A stretch of DNA of 6,416 nucleotides from NCBI GenBank assembly GCA_002407725.1, contig DHOD01000158.1, positions 1 through 6,416 on the forward strand, given 5' to 3'. The notes below the pieces were generated by a model that had not been told where the DNA came from, did not search any database, and saw only the letters and a list, made by a program, of their open reading frames with translations. The translations under genes were made by a program, and so were the position numbers. Shown piece after piece: positions 1-5,173 of this stretch. Source of the DNA: Christensenella sp. UBA5399. GTDB taxonomy: Bacteria; Bacillota; Clostridia; Christensenellales; Christensenellaceae. The stretch's first letter is position 1. Each line of letters starts with the position of its first letter.

Positions 1-50
1 GCAATGAGAACGGCCCGCCATCAGAATGGGGGGAGGTGCAACGCCTATGA
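1..50 (+). CDS. Possible C-terminal tail of a gene entering from the left edge
   Basis: Reading frame 3 is open from the window edge and ends at a TGA at 48-50, giving a tail that reads NENGPPSEWGEVQRL. The stop overlaps a downstream ATG as ATGA (47-50), and a strong GGGGGGAGGTG purine stretch (28-38) lies inside the tail at ribosome-binding distance from that ATG. This is the usual arrangement of two translationally coupled genes. Sixteen codons are too few to identify a family, and an open frame of this length is not significant by itself. The call rests mainly on the overlap geometry. Confidence 0.3.
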   Translation, partial: NENGPPSEWGEVQRL

Positions 51-94
51 GAACAGGAGAGCCACCTGTTTGTCCGGTATGTCTGACAACATAG
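47..94 (+). CDS. Very short ORF, possible leader peptide upstream of xis
   Basis: A 15-residue ORF (MRTGEPPVCPVCLTT) starts at ATG 47 behind GGGAGGTG (31-38), 8 bases before the start codon. It contains a CPVC pair. It ends 13 bases before a long GC-rich stem followed by a T-run (108-182), and xis follows that. A short translated ORF before a terminator-like structure is the layout of a transcription-attenuation leader, as known upstream of tet(M) in Tn916-type elements. I see no run of one codon type that would name an inducer. It may equally be the decayed 5' end of a zinc-ribbon-type gene, or chance. The AGGTG of the ribosome site (34-38) can pair with CACCT inside the ORF (63-67). Confidence 0.3.
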   Translation: MRTGEPPVCPVCLTT

Positions 95-107
95 CGAATC
101 GAAGGAA

Positions 108-182
108 CAGCCGCGTCGTTATCCTGCCGCCGCGCCCACCAGGCCATGCGGACACGGCCTTAACGGCGCGGCTGCTTTTTCC
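108..182 (+). terminator. Long terminator- or attenuator-like stem with T-run before xis
   Basis: Bases 108-121 (CAGCCGCGTCGTTA) pair with 161-174 (TAACGGCGCGGCTG) as a continuous 14-bp stem in which one pair, T116 with G166, is a G-U wobble. Inside it, AGGCC at 141-145 pairs with GGCCT at 156-160, stacked directly on the outer stem. The outer stem is followed by CTTTTTCC (175-182). This is the form of an intrinsic terminator, though with a branched rather than a simple loop. It sits 26 bases upstream of the xis start, so it either ends transcription from the left or conditionally controls the downstream unit. Confidence 0.5.
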
Positions 183-208
183 TTACAAAACACAAAGGAG
201 GCGGCCTG

Positions 209-433
209 ATGGCGACAAATAAACAAGCCGCTAAAAATATCGAGCCTCTGCCTATGCTCAAAACGGTGGAGCAGATGAGCCGCATATCCGGTATCGGTGA
301 AAACAAACTGCGTGAACTGATGGATAACCACGAAATCGAGTTTGTCCAAAATGGCAACCGGCGCCTACTGGCCGATGCGGCGATCTGGGACTGGTACGAA
401 AGAAACAAAGTCTGTGCCGGAGGGAGGTGCTAA
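209..433 (+). CDS. xis: Tn916 Xis-like excisionase (recombination directionality factor)
   Basis: This 74-residue protein resembles small winged-helix excisionases of Tn916-type elements, which bind the element ends and steer the tyrosine integrase toward excision. What is visible is an N-terminal helix leading into IGENKLREL (residues 29-37), a short acidic stretch, then NGNRRLL (48-54) and an aromatic/charged end (IWDWYERNK, 59-67). From memory, the IGENKLR and NGNR blocks match the same blocks at the same spacing in Tn916 Xis. The length fits the family (about 65-75 residues). The start at 209 has AAAGGAGG (194-201) at a 7-base spacing. The stop at 431-433 is one base from the integrase ATG, the normal xis-int order. 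With int broken in this window it may lack its cognate recombinase, or may work with one encoded elsewhere. A general MerR/excisionase-like DNA-binding role is the alternative. Confidence 0.85.
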   Translation: MATNKQAAKNIEPLPMLKTVEQMSRISGIGENKLRELMDNHEIEFVQNGNRRLLADAAIWDWYERNKVCAGGRC

Positions 434-434
434 A

Positions 435-563
435 ATGTCCGTCACATCAAGACAGGTTAAAAACAAGCGCAATCAAGAAGGTGGCAGCACCGGACGTACT
501 GGCGTGGTCTACGATGTGTCCATTCGCTACAAGACGGATGAAGGATATAACTCCTATGAAAAA
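435..563 (+). pseudogene. int: N-terminal remnant of a tyrosine site-specific integrase
   Basis: The frame starts at ATG 435 behind an exceptionally strong GGAGGGAGGTG (419-429), one base after the xis stop. Residues 1-23 (MSVTSRQVKNKRN then EGGSTGRTG) and the following VVYDVSIRYKTDEGYNSY have the look of the N-terminal arm-binding segment of clostridial ICE integrases. Family-like sequence stops near residue 41-43 (codons at 555-563). Beyond that the frame is only the shadow of the secreted-protein gene starting at 556, and it terminates at 680, giving an 81-residue chimeric product. Family integrases are about 380-420 residues, so the core-binding domain and the catalytic Arg-His-Arg-Tyr domain are absent. 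The fragment could still be translated and could retain arm-site binding, but it cannot recombine. The breakpoint is inferred by eye and could shift by a few codons. Confidence 0.7.
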
Positions 564-1176
564 GCATTTCCCCAAAATCCTGTCCCTCGTCCTTGCATTG
601 AGCATGATGTTTTGCATGGCTGTCGGCGCCAATGCCGCCGAGATCGACACCAGCGGTGGTTCCGGCTCCACCCCCGTTAACCTGAGTTCCACCGATGACT
701 GTTCCGAAACCGGCAACCCTGCCGCTACCGCGATGCGCGTTACTGTCCCCACCGCTCTGCCCATGGCAATGAGTCAAGATGGTGTTGTTACCACCGCCGA
801 CGACTGCTGGATCGTCAATAACTCCTACGGAGCCGTCCGTGTTGCAAATGTGACCATCACCGCCGCAGACGGCTGGAGCTTGACCGCATTCGGCGATAAG
901 TCCTCCCTTGCCGGTGAGAAGGTGGACAGCAACAAGCTCGGTTTTGCCCTGACAATCGGCGAAGGGGCCCAGGTTGCCACTGATGCCGACAATACCTCCA
1001 ACCAAACTCTTATTACCGCTCCTGTGGCCGGCTGCTATATGACCGGCGCGGGAGATCCCACCGGTAACTCTATAGCGGTCGATTACAGCGCCATCGTCAC
1101 TCCTCTGTCCAGCGCAGTGACCAGCACAACTGTTGCCAGCGTCGTATTCGTCATCGAATGGGACACCGCAGCCTAA
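556..1176 (+). CDS. Secreted beta-rich protein 1, paralogous to the next two genes
   Basis: The predicted product has 206 residues. Residues 1-27 form a clear Sec signal peptide: KKHFPK basic start, LSLVLALSMMF core, and a likely cut after ANA. A Ser/Gly/Thr-rich stretch (32-58) leads into a domain from about residue 60 to 203. The domain begins MRVTVPTALP, continues with DGVVTTADD and WIVNNS (85-90), has DGWSL (105-109), and ends ASVVFVIEW (194-202). The same landmarks recur in the two following genes. Cys49, Cys84 and Cys160 could form a disulfide. No sortase motif, lipobox or C-terminal membrane anchor is present, so it is probably released or held by protein contacts. I chose ATG 556 over an in-frame start at 427 because the signal peptide begins there. 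Its weak ribosome site (AAGGA, 541-545) lies inside the integrase remnant. The function is unknown to me; a surface or mating-contact role is inference from position. Confidence 0.85.
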   Translation: MKKHFPKILSLVLALSMMFCMAVGANAAEIDTSGGSGSTPVNLSSTDDCSETGNPAATAMRVTVPTALPMAMSQDGVVTTADDCWIVNNSYGAVRVANVTITAADGWSLTAFGDKSSLAGEKVDSNKLGFALTIGEGAQVATDADNTSNQTLITAPVAGCYMTGAGDPTGNSIAVDYSAIVTPLSSAVTSTTVASVVFVIEWDTAA

Positions 1177-1198
1177 GTAAGAAAAGAACTGGAAAATG

Positions 1199-1229
1199 TG
1201 CGGGCGGCTTCGAAATGGCGCCGCCCGCA
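1199..1229 (+). other. Perfect intercistronic stem-loop
   Basis: TGCGGGCGGC (1199-1208) pairs with GCCGCCCGCA (1220-1229) as a perfect 10-bp GC-rich stem with an 11-base loop, in the 73-base gap between secreted genes 1 and 2. It is followed by TCCATAG rather than a T-run, so it does not look like an intrinsic terminator. Such stems between cistrons commonly protect or process mRNA and set different expression levels for the flanking genes. That role is inference here. The ribosome site of the next gene (AAAGGTGG, 1237-1244) lies 7 bases downstream of the stem and outside it. Confidence 0.6.
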
Positions 1230-1249
1230 TCCATAGAAAGGTGGACACC

Positions 1250-1756
1250 ATGAACCGAAAAACAATATCCGTACTTCTCCTGGCCCTCGTGCTTGCGCTC
1301 TCCTTCAGTACAACAGCCCTTGCCGCAGGCTCGGCTACGGCAACCGTTCCGATCACATTAACCGTTGCCAATGAGTATCGCGCCGTCAATGTCACCCTCC
1401 CAGCTTTTCTCCCGGTCCATGTTATCAACGGTACGGTGGTCGTCGCCGATAACGTCGGGATTCTAAACAATTCTAAATCTGGCTCCATCCAAGTGACAGC
1501 AGTCTCCGTAACGGATGGAGCATACAAGGTTGGAAACTACGATAGCTTTACAGGCTCCAGAACCATCGCGCTGAAAATCAATGGATGTGTCACCAAAAGA
1601 TCCGGAAGTATGGCGATTACGCCTGCTACATTTCCCGTTATCGATGCCGGAAGCAGACTACAGCTGGCTTACTATGCGAAAGTATCCTCAGACATACCCA
1701 ACTCTACCGATGTAAATGCCGCAAATGTCGTGTTTACCATCTCTATTGCCGATTAA
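1250..1756 (+). CDS. Secreted beta-rich protein 2, shortest of the three paralogs
   Basis: The predicted product has 168 residues. A Sec signal peptide occupies residues 1-26 (NRK basic start, ISVLLLALVLALSF core, likely cut after ALA or LAA). The mature protein is almost entirely the shared domain (about 46-166): VNVTLPAFLP, then NGTVVVADN, GILNNS (70-75), QVTAVSVTDG, INGC (110-113), and a final strand NVVFTISI (159-166). It lacks the GWxL and terminal EW landmarks seen in proteins 1 and 3, so it is the divergent member. Strands alternate with Thr/Ser/Asn-rich turns, suggesting a beta-sandwich. The start at 1250 has AAAGGTGG at a 5-base spacing and a proper signal peptide. The longer frame from 1196 would place charged residues before the signal and start inside the stem-loop. 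The next gene follows after 12 bases. The biochemical function is unknown. Confidence 0.84.
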   Translation: MNRKTISVLLLALVLALSFSTTALAAGSATATVPITLTVANEYRAVNVTLPAFLPVHVINGTVVVADNVGILNNSKSGSIQVTAVSVTDGAYKVGNYDSFTGSRTIALKINGCVTKRSGSMAITPATFPVIDAGSRLQLAYYAKVSSDIPNSTDVNAANVVFTISIAD

Positions 1757-1768
1757 AGGAGTATTGCC

Positions 1769-2782
1769 ATGACACGTTTCAAGCCCAAAAGGCTTCTGTT
1801 GCTGCTTCTGGTGCCGATGCTCGTGTTCTCTATGCTCACCGTATCCGCGTCGGCAGAAGAACCGGATTCTTCAATAGAAGGAATCGAATCAACCGATGAA
1901 TTACCTGAAACAGAAACCGAAGAGGAAACGCATACCCATACGGATGCCGACGATGATACCCATAGTTCTGAGTCCGATGGATCCGGCGCGGTGAATGAAC
2001 AGGTTAAGGCGGCGGGCGCAGCAACTTGTACTCATTCCATGACGGTTACCAATTGGATAACCAACTGCCGGTGGGAACAGTACTGTGTGTATTGTGGCGC
2101 CTTCATTTCCTCCGGTATCGTTCATGGACCGTACACTCATGGAAACTGGCAGTATTACAGCACGACGAAGCATATGCGTTCCTATACCTGCATTTTCGGC
2201 GACAGCGAAACCTATTATCAAACCGAAGATCACACTGTGACGAAACAGTACAGCCCATTCAACGCAACCCAGCACAGCGTTTCAAGGTATTGCAGCGCAT
2301 GCAACTCTTTCATCGGCAGCCCCACCTATGAAGACCACATCGATTCCAACGGCGACGGGATCTGCGATGGCTGTGGATATGAAATGGCGTATTTCTCTGT
2401 CACTGTTCCTGCCAGCCTCATGCTCACCGTATCCGAATGGGGCGAGGTTTATGCCGCAAACAGCGCCGCCATCGTAAACAACTCATCCGCTGCGGTAGCA
2501 GTAACCGATATTATCGTCAGCTCGGAAAACGGCTGGGCGCTTGTGCCCTACAGCAGAAATATGGCTTCCGATAAGGTGGATGCCGGGCTGATCGGGTTTG
2601 CCGTTAACGGAGCATCCACCACCCAAAACGCTTCATCCGAGTCTTTGCTCCTCCCCGGAACATGGACCATCGATCGGGCAAGCTCACTGCCGCTAACGTA
2701 TGATGCGGTAGTATCTGCGACCTCCCGGGTTATCCGTTCGGAGCAGGTTTTAACGGTTGTGTTCGTGCTGGAATGGGCATGA
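1769..2782 (+). CDS. Secreted protein 3: acidic/His linker, Cys-rich module, shared beta domain
   Basis: The predicted product has 337 residues. In order there is a signal peptide (1-29, basic TRFKPKR, long Leu core, cut near SASA). An acidic, Thr- and His-rich linker follows (30-72, with EETHTHTDADDDTH at 52-64). Then comes a Cys/His/Tyr-rich region (about 87-205) with CVYC (106-109), CSAC (175-178) and CDGC (199-202) plus single Cys at 87, 100 and 141 and many His. The shared domain (about 208-336) holds SVTVPASL, IVNNSS (235-240), GWALV (255-259) and ends VVFVLEW (330-336). The block DSNGDGICDGCGYE at 192-205 resembles Asp-rich CxxC repeats common in clostridial surface proteins, and suggests zinc or calcium binding. 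ATG 1769 is supported by AAAGGAG (1755-1761). This modular member could be the sensor or substrate-binding component of the trio, but no function is established. Confidence 0.87.
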   Translation: MTRFKPKRLLLLLLVPMLVFSMLTVSASAEEPDSSIEGIESTDELPETETEEETHTHTDADDDTHSSESDGSGAVNEQVKAAGAATCTHSMTVTNWITNCRWEQYCVYCGAFISSGIVHGPYTHGNWQYYSTTKHMRSYTCIFGDSETYYQTEDHTVTKQYSPFNATQHSVSRYCSACNSFIGSPTYEDHIDSNGDGICDGCGYEMAYFSVTVPASLMLTVSEWGEVYAANSAAIVNNSSAAVAVTDIIVSSENGWALVPYSRNMASDKVDAGLIGFAVNGASTTQNASSESLLLPGTWTIDRASSLPLTYDAVVSATSRVIRSEQVLTVVFVLEWA

Positions 2783-2790
2783 TCCCCTAA

Positions 2791-2811
2791 CTTTCGGTCC
2801 GCTGAAAGGAG
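2791..2811 (+). promoter_or_regulatory. Hairpin covering the ribosome binding site of the PcfB-like gene
   Basis: CTTTCGG (2791-2797) pairs with CTGAAAG (2802-2808), a 7-bp stem with one G-U pair closed by the loop TCCG, which fits the stable UNCG tetraloop pattern. The right arm contains AAAG of the AAAGGAG ribosome site (2805-2811) for the start at 2821. Translation of the coupling-protein pair may thus be dampened unless ribosomes finishing the upstream gene (stop 2780-2782, 8 bases before the stem) open the hairpin. The pairing is visible in the sequence; the regulatory effect is inferred. Confidence 0.42.
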
Positions 2812-2820
2812 TATGCGTCT

Positions 2821-3309
2821 ATGCAAGAAGAAGTTGAACACAGAGCCGTAACGCTTGCCATCAGCACGACCAAGCTCACGGCGCGGACGCTGCGGGCAGC
2901 GATCCGCAAGCTGCTGGAAGCCTGGAAAAAGGGGCGGGATAAAGCAAAATTCCCTGTAATACCCCACGGCAAGCAAAGTGCCAAGGAGCTTGTCGGACAG
3001 AACGCAGGCGTATCCAATATCGAAATTACCGGCAGCAATATCAAATCCTTTGAACGCGTGGCCCGCAAATACGGCGTGGATTTCGCCGTAAAGAAGGACA
3101 GGAGCGTTTCGCCTCCCAAATACCTTGTGTTCTTCAAGGCCCGCGACGCCGACGCCCTAACCGCCGCGTTCGCTGAATTTACCGCCAAGACGGTGAACCA
3201 GACAAAGAAACCTTCCGTCCTTGCCCAGCTCCGCAAGTTCAAGGAGCTTATCCAAAACAGCGAGATCGACAAGGACAAAGTCCGTAACAAGGGAGAACGG
3301 GAGCTATGA
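2821..3309 (+). CDS. pcfB: PcfB-like conjugation accessory protein (DUF3801 family)
   Basis: The 162-residue protein is soluble with no signal peptide. It has a helical N-terminus (about 8-40, ending in a basic WKKGRDK patch), then VPI-type HGKQSAKEL (49-57). The most conserved-looking core is NIEITGSNIKSFERVARKYGV (66-86) followed by PPKYLVFFKARDADAL (98-113). The C-terminus is Lys/Glu-rich and charged (about 125-162). This pattern and its position directly before a VirD4 gene match the PcfB/DUF3801 family. In plasmid pCF10 PcfB works with the coupling protein PcfC and relaxase PcfG in bringing DNA to the channel. The start at 2821 has AAAGGAG at a 9-base spacing. Its stop overlaps the virD4 start as ATGA, indicating coupled translation and a roughly balanced supply of the two partners. 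Length and domain content look intact. Confidence 0.86.
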   Translation: MQEEVEHRAVTLAISTTKLTARTLRAAIRKLLEAWKKGRDKAKFPVIPHGKQSAKELVGQNAGVSNIEITGSNIKSFERVARKYGVDFAVKKDRSVSPPKYLVFFKARDADALTAAFAEFTAKTVNQTKKPSVLAQLRKFKELIQNSEIDKDKVRNKGEREL

Positions 3310-5078
3310 AAACCGATATAAAAAAGTTCATTCTGCCCAATCTTCCCTACCTGTTCATCTTCTGCCTTGCGGTCAAGGTGGGCGAAGCATGGCGGCTGGC
3401 CGCTGGCGGCGATTTCGGTACAAAGCTGCTGCATCTGACGGACGGCTTTACCGCCGCGTTCCAAAACCCGCTGCCCAGCTTCCACCCCCAAGACCTGCTT
3501 GTGGGCCTTGTAATCGCCGCCACCATCCGGCTGGCGGTGTACGTCAAGGGCAAGAACGCCCGGAAGTACCGCAAAGGTATCGAATACGGCAGCGCCCGCT
3601 GGGGGACGGCCAAGGACATCCAGCCCTTTATCAAACCCAAGTTCAGCGAAAACATCCTCCTGACCGAAACGGAGCGGCTGACCACAGGACAGGTAATGCA
3701 CCCGGATTTCCGTAATATCAATCACAACGTTCTGATCATCGGCGGTTCCGGCTCCGGTAAGACCCGCTACCACATCAAGCCCACCCTCATGCAGATGAAT
3801 GCCAGCTACCTTGTCACCGATCCCAAGGGCACCGTCATCGTGGAGTGCGGAAGGCTGCTGAAGCGCAACGGCTATAAGATCAAAGTCCTAAACACCATCA
3901 ATTTTTCACGCTCCATGCATTACAACCCCTTCCGGTATATCCGCAAAGAGGAAGATATTTTGAGCCTCATCACGGTGCTCATGGAGAACACCAAGGGAGA
4001 GGACGCCAAGAGCGCCGAAGATTTTTGGGGCAAAGCGGAGGCGCTTTTGTATCAGGCGTTGTTTGCCTACATCTGGTACGAGGCCCCCGAAGAAGAAAAG
4101 AACATGACCACCCTGCTGAACATGCTAAACGCCTGCGAGTGCCGCGAGGATAACGAGGATTTCAAGAACGCCGTTGACCTGCTATTCGACGAGCTGGAAC
4201 GGGAAAATCCCGACCACTTTGCCGTCCGGCAGTACCGCAAATTCAAAATGGCGGCAGGAAAGACGCTTAAAAGTATCCTGATTTCCTGTGCCGCCCGCCT
4301 TGCCCCTTTCGATATCAAGGCCGTTCGGGACATGATGGAGTACGACGAATTGGAGCTGGATAAACTGGGCGACCGCAAGACCGCCCTGTTCGTCATCGTG
4401 AGCGATACCAACAGAACCTTCAATTTCATAGCAGCTATGATGTATTCGCAGATGTTCAACGTCCTCTGCGACAGGGCGCTGGAGTATGGCGGGCGGCTCC
4501 CAGTGCGTGTGACCTGCCTGCTGGACGAATTCGCCAACCAGAAGATACCGGATTTCCAAAACCTGATCAGCGTCATACGCAGCCGGAACATCACGGCCCA
4601 TATCGTGTTGCAGGCCCAAAGCCAGTTGAAGGCCGTCTATAAAGATCACGCAGATACCATCGTGGGCTGTTGCTCGTCTATGATCTTCCTGGGCGGGAAA
4701 GAGCGCGGCAGCCTGAAAGACGTGTCGGAAATGATGGGTAAGGAAACCATCGACACCTTTAACGAGAGCGACACGCGGGGCAGCCAGCGAAGCATGGGCC
4801 TGAATTATCAGAAGTTGGGTAAGGAGTTGATGACCCCGGACGAACTGGCGGTCATGCCCGGAAGCAAGTGCATTTTGCAGTTGCAGGGCGTCAGACCGTT
4901 TTACTCCCGCAAGTACGACATCACGAAGCACCCGCAGTACAAATGCCTGTCGGACGCGAACCCCAAGAACGCCTTTGACTTGGATAAATACCTGCGGCGC
5001 AGGTTCAAACCCCAGCCGGACGAGATATACGACGTTTACCACATCGACCTGTCCGGTGAACCGGAAACTTCGGAGTAG
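3306..5078 (+). CDS. virD4: VirD4/TraG-type conjugative coupling ATPase
   Basis: This is the inner-membrane ATPase that links the relaxase-DNA complex to the type IV secretion channel. The protein has 590 residues, normal for the Gram-positive ICE family. The N-terminal hydrophobic segments at about 8-29 and 64-80 anchor it. ARWGTAKDI (97-105) marks entry to the cytosolic part. Walker A is GGSGSGKT (146-153), followed by SYLVTDPKG (167-175), a hallmark of the family. The all-alpha insert spans roughly 215-345. Walker B is VTCLLDEFAN (402-411), and the downstream IVLQAQSQL (433-441) includes the conserved Gln-rich motif. The C-terminus is rich in basic and acidic residues (KYLRRRFKPQPDE). No frameshift or missing motif is seen. 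It shares ATGA with the PcfB-like gene, and its ribosome site (AAGGGAGAACGGGAG) lies inside that gene. The usual downstream Maff2/VirB4 genes are missing from the window, so this intact motor may have lost its channel locally. Confidence 0.95.
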   Translation: MKTDIKKFILPNLPYLFIFCLAVKVGEAWRLAAGGDFGTKLLHLTDGFTAAFQNPLPSFHPQDLLVGLVIAATIRLAVYVKGKNARKYRKGIEYGSARWGTAKDIQPFIKPKFSENILLTETERLTTGQVMHPDFRNINHNVLIIGGSGSGKTRYHIKPTLMQMNASYLVTDPKGTVIVECGRLLKRNGYKIKVLNTINFSRSMHYNPFRYIRKEEDILSLITVLMENTKGEDAKSAEDFWGKAEALLYQALFAYIWYEAPEEEKNMTTLLNMLNACECREDNEDFKNAVDLLFDELERENPDHFAVRQYRKFKMAAGKTLKSILISCAARLAPFDIKAVRDMMEYDELELDKLGDRKTALFVIVSDTNRTFNFIAAMMYSQMFNVLCDRALEYGGRLPVRVTCLLDEFANQKIPDFQNLISVIRSRNITAHIVLQAQSQLKAVYKDHADTIVGCCSSMIFLGGKERGSLKDVSEMMGKETIDTFNESDTRGSQRSMGLNYQKLGKELMTPDELAVMPGSKCILQLQGVRPFYSRKYDITKHPQYKCLSDANPKNAFDLDKYLRRRFKPQPDEIYDVYHIDLSGEPETSE

Positions 5079-5122
5079 CGACCTTTTTGCTTAAATACTT
5101 TTCAAACAAGTGAATCATCAAA

Positions 5123-5147
5123 GGGGCTGCTGCGTTGAGTAGTCCCC
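5123..5147. terminator. Imperfect stem-loop between convergent genes, weak terminator candidate
   Basis: GGGGCTGCT (5123-5131) pairs with AGTAGTCCCC (5138-5147): four G-C pairs, one bulged T, then five pairs including a G-U, around a 6-base loop. It lies in the 95-base gap between the virD4 stop and the stop of the minus-strand gene, where a bidirectional terminator is expected. Neither side has a good T-run: plus reads AATATAAA after the stem and minus reads TTTGATG. Termination would therefore be weak or need Rho. It may also be the edge of the ICE sequence. Confidence 0.35.
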
Positions 5148-5173
5148 AATATAAACATTAGGGGGCAGGTTAT

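Noticed and set aside
4..222. 72-codon plus-strand frame at the left edge
   Set aside because: It runs through the terminator-like stem and into the xis start, is rich in Arg/Pro without domain features, and has no ribosome site at its first ATG that I can see within the window.
427..555. Extended N-terminus of secreted protein 1 from ATG 427
   Set aside because: It would place 43 unrelated residues, read out of frame through the integrase remnant, before a perfect signal peptide, and it lies inside the int ribosome site.
556..640. Lipoprotein signal peptide in secreted protein 1 (Cys20)
   Set aside because: The residues before Cys20 (SMMF) do not fit a lipobox, and a good signal peptidase I site (ANA) follows.
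1196..1249. Extended N-terminus of secreted protein 2 from ATG 1196
   Set aside because: It has no ribosome site, reads through the stem-loop, and would put a charged 18-residue extension in front of the signal peptide.
457..1527. Long open frame on the minus strand opposite secreted genes 1 and 2 (356 codons)
   Set aside because: It is antisense to two genes with clear signal peptides and ribosome sites, spans their intercistronic gap, and its translation is low-complexity without recognisable motifs. Such frames are common opposite GC-rich biased codons.
556..2782. Assignment of the three secreted proteins to the WxL cell-wall-binding family
   Set aside because: GWSL and GWALV occur in proteins 1 and 3, but protein 2 lacks them and the distal WxL motif with its YxxxL context is not seen. 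The match is too weak to name the family.
2787..3773. Minus-strand 328-codon frame opposite the PcfB-like gene and the 5' part of virD4
   Set aside because: It is a shadow of two confidently identified genes and has no ribosome site or domain of its own.
4182..5042. Minus-strand 286-codon frame opposite virD4
   Set aside because: It is antisense to the Walker B and C-terminal region of an intact ATPase; the composition follows from codon bias in the plus-strand gene.
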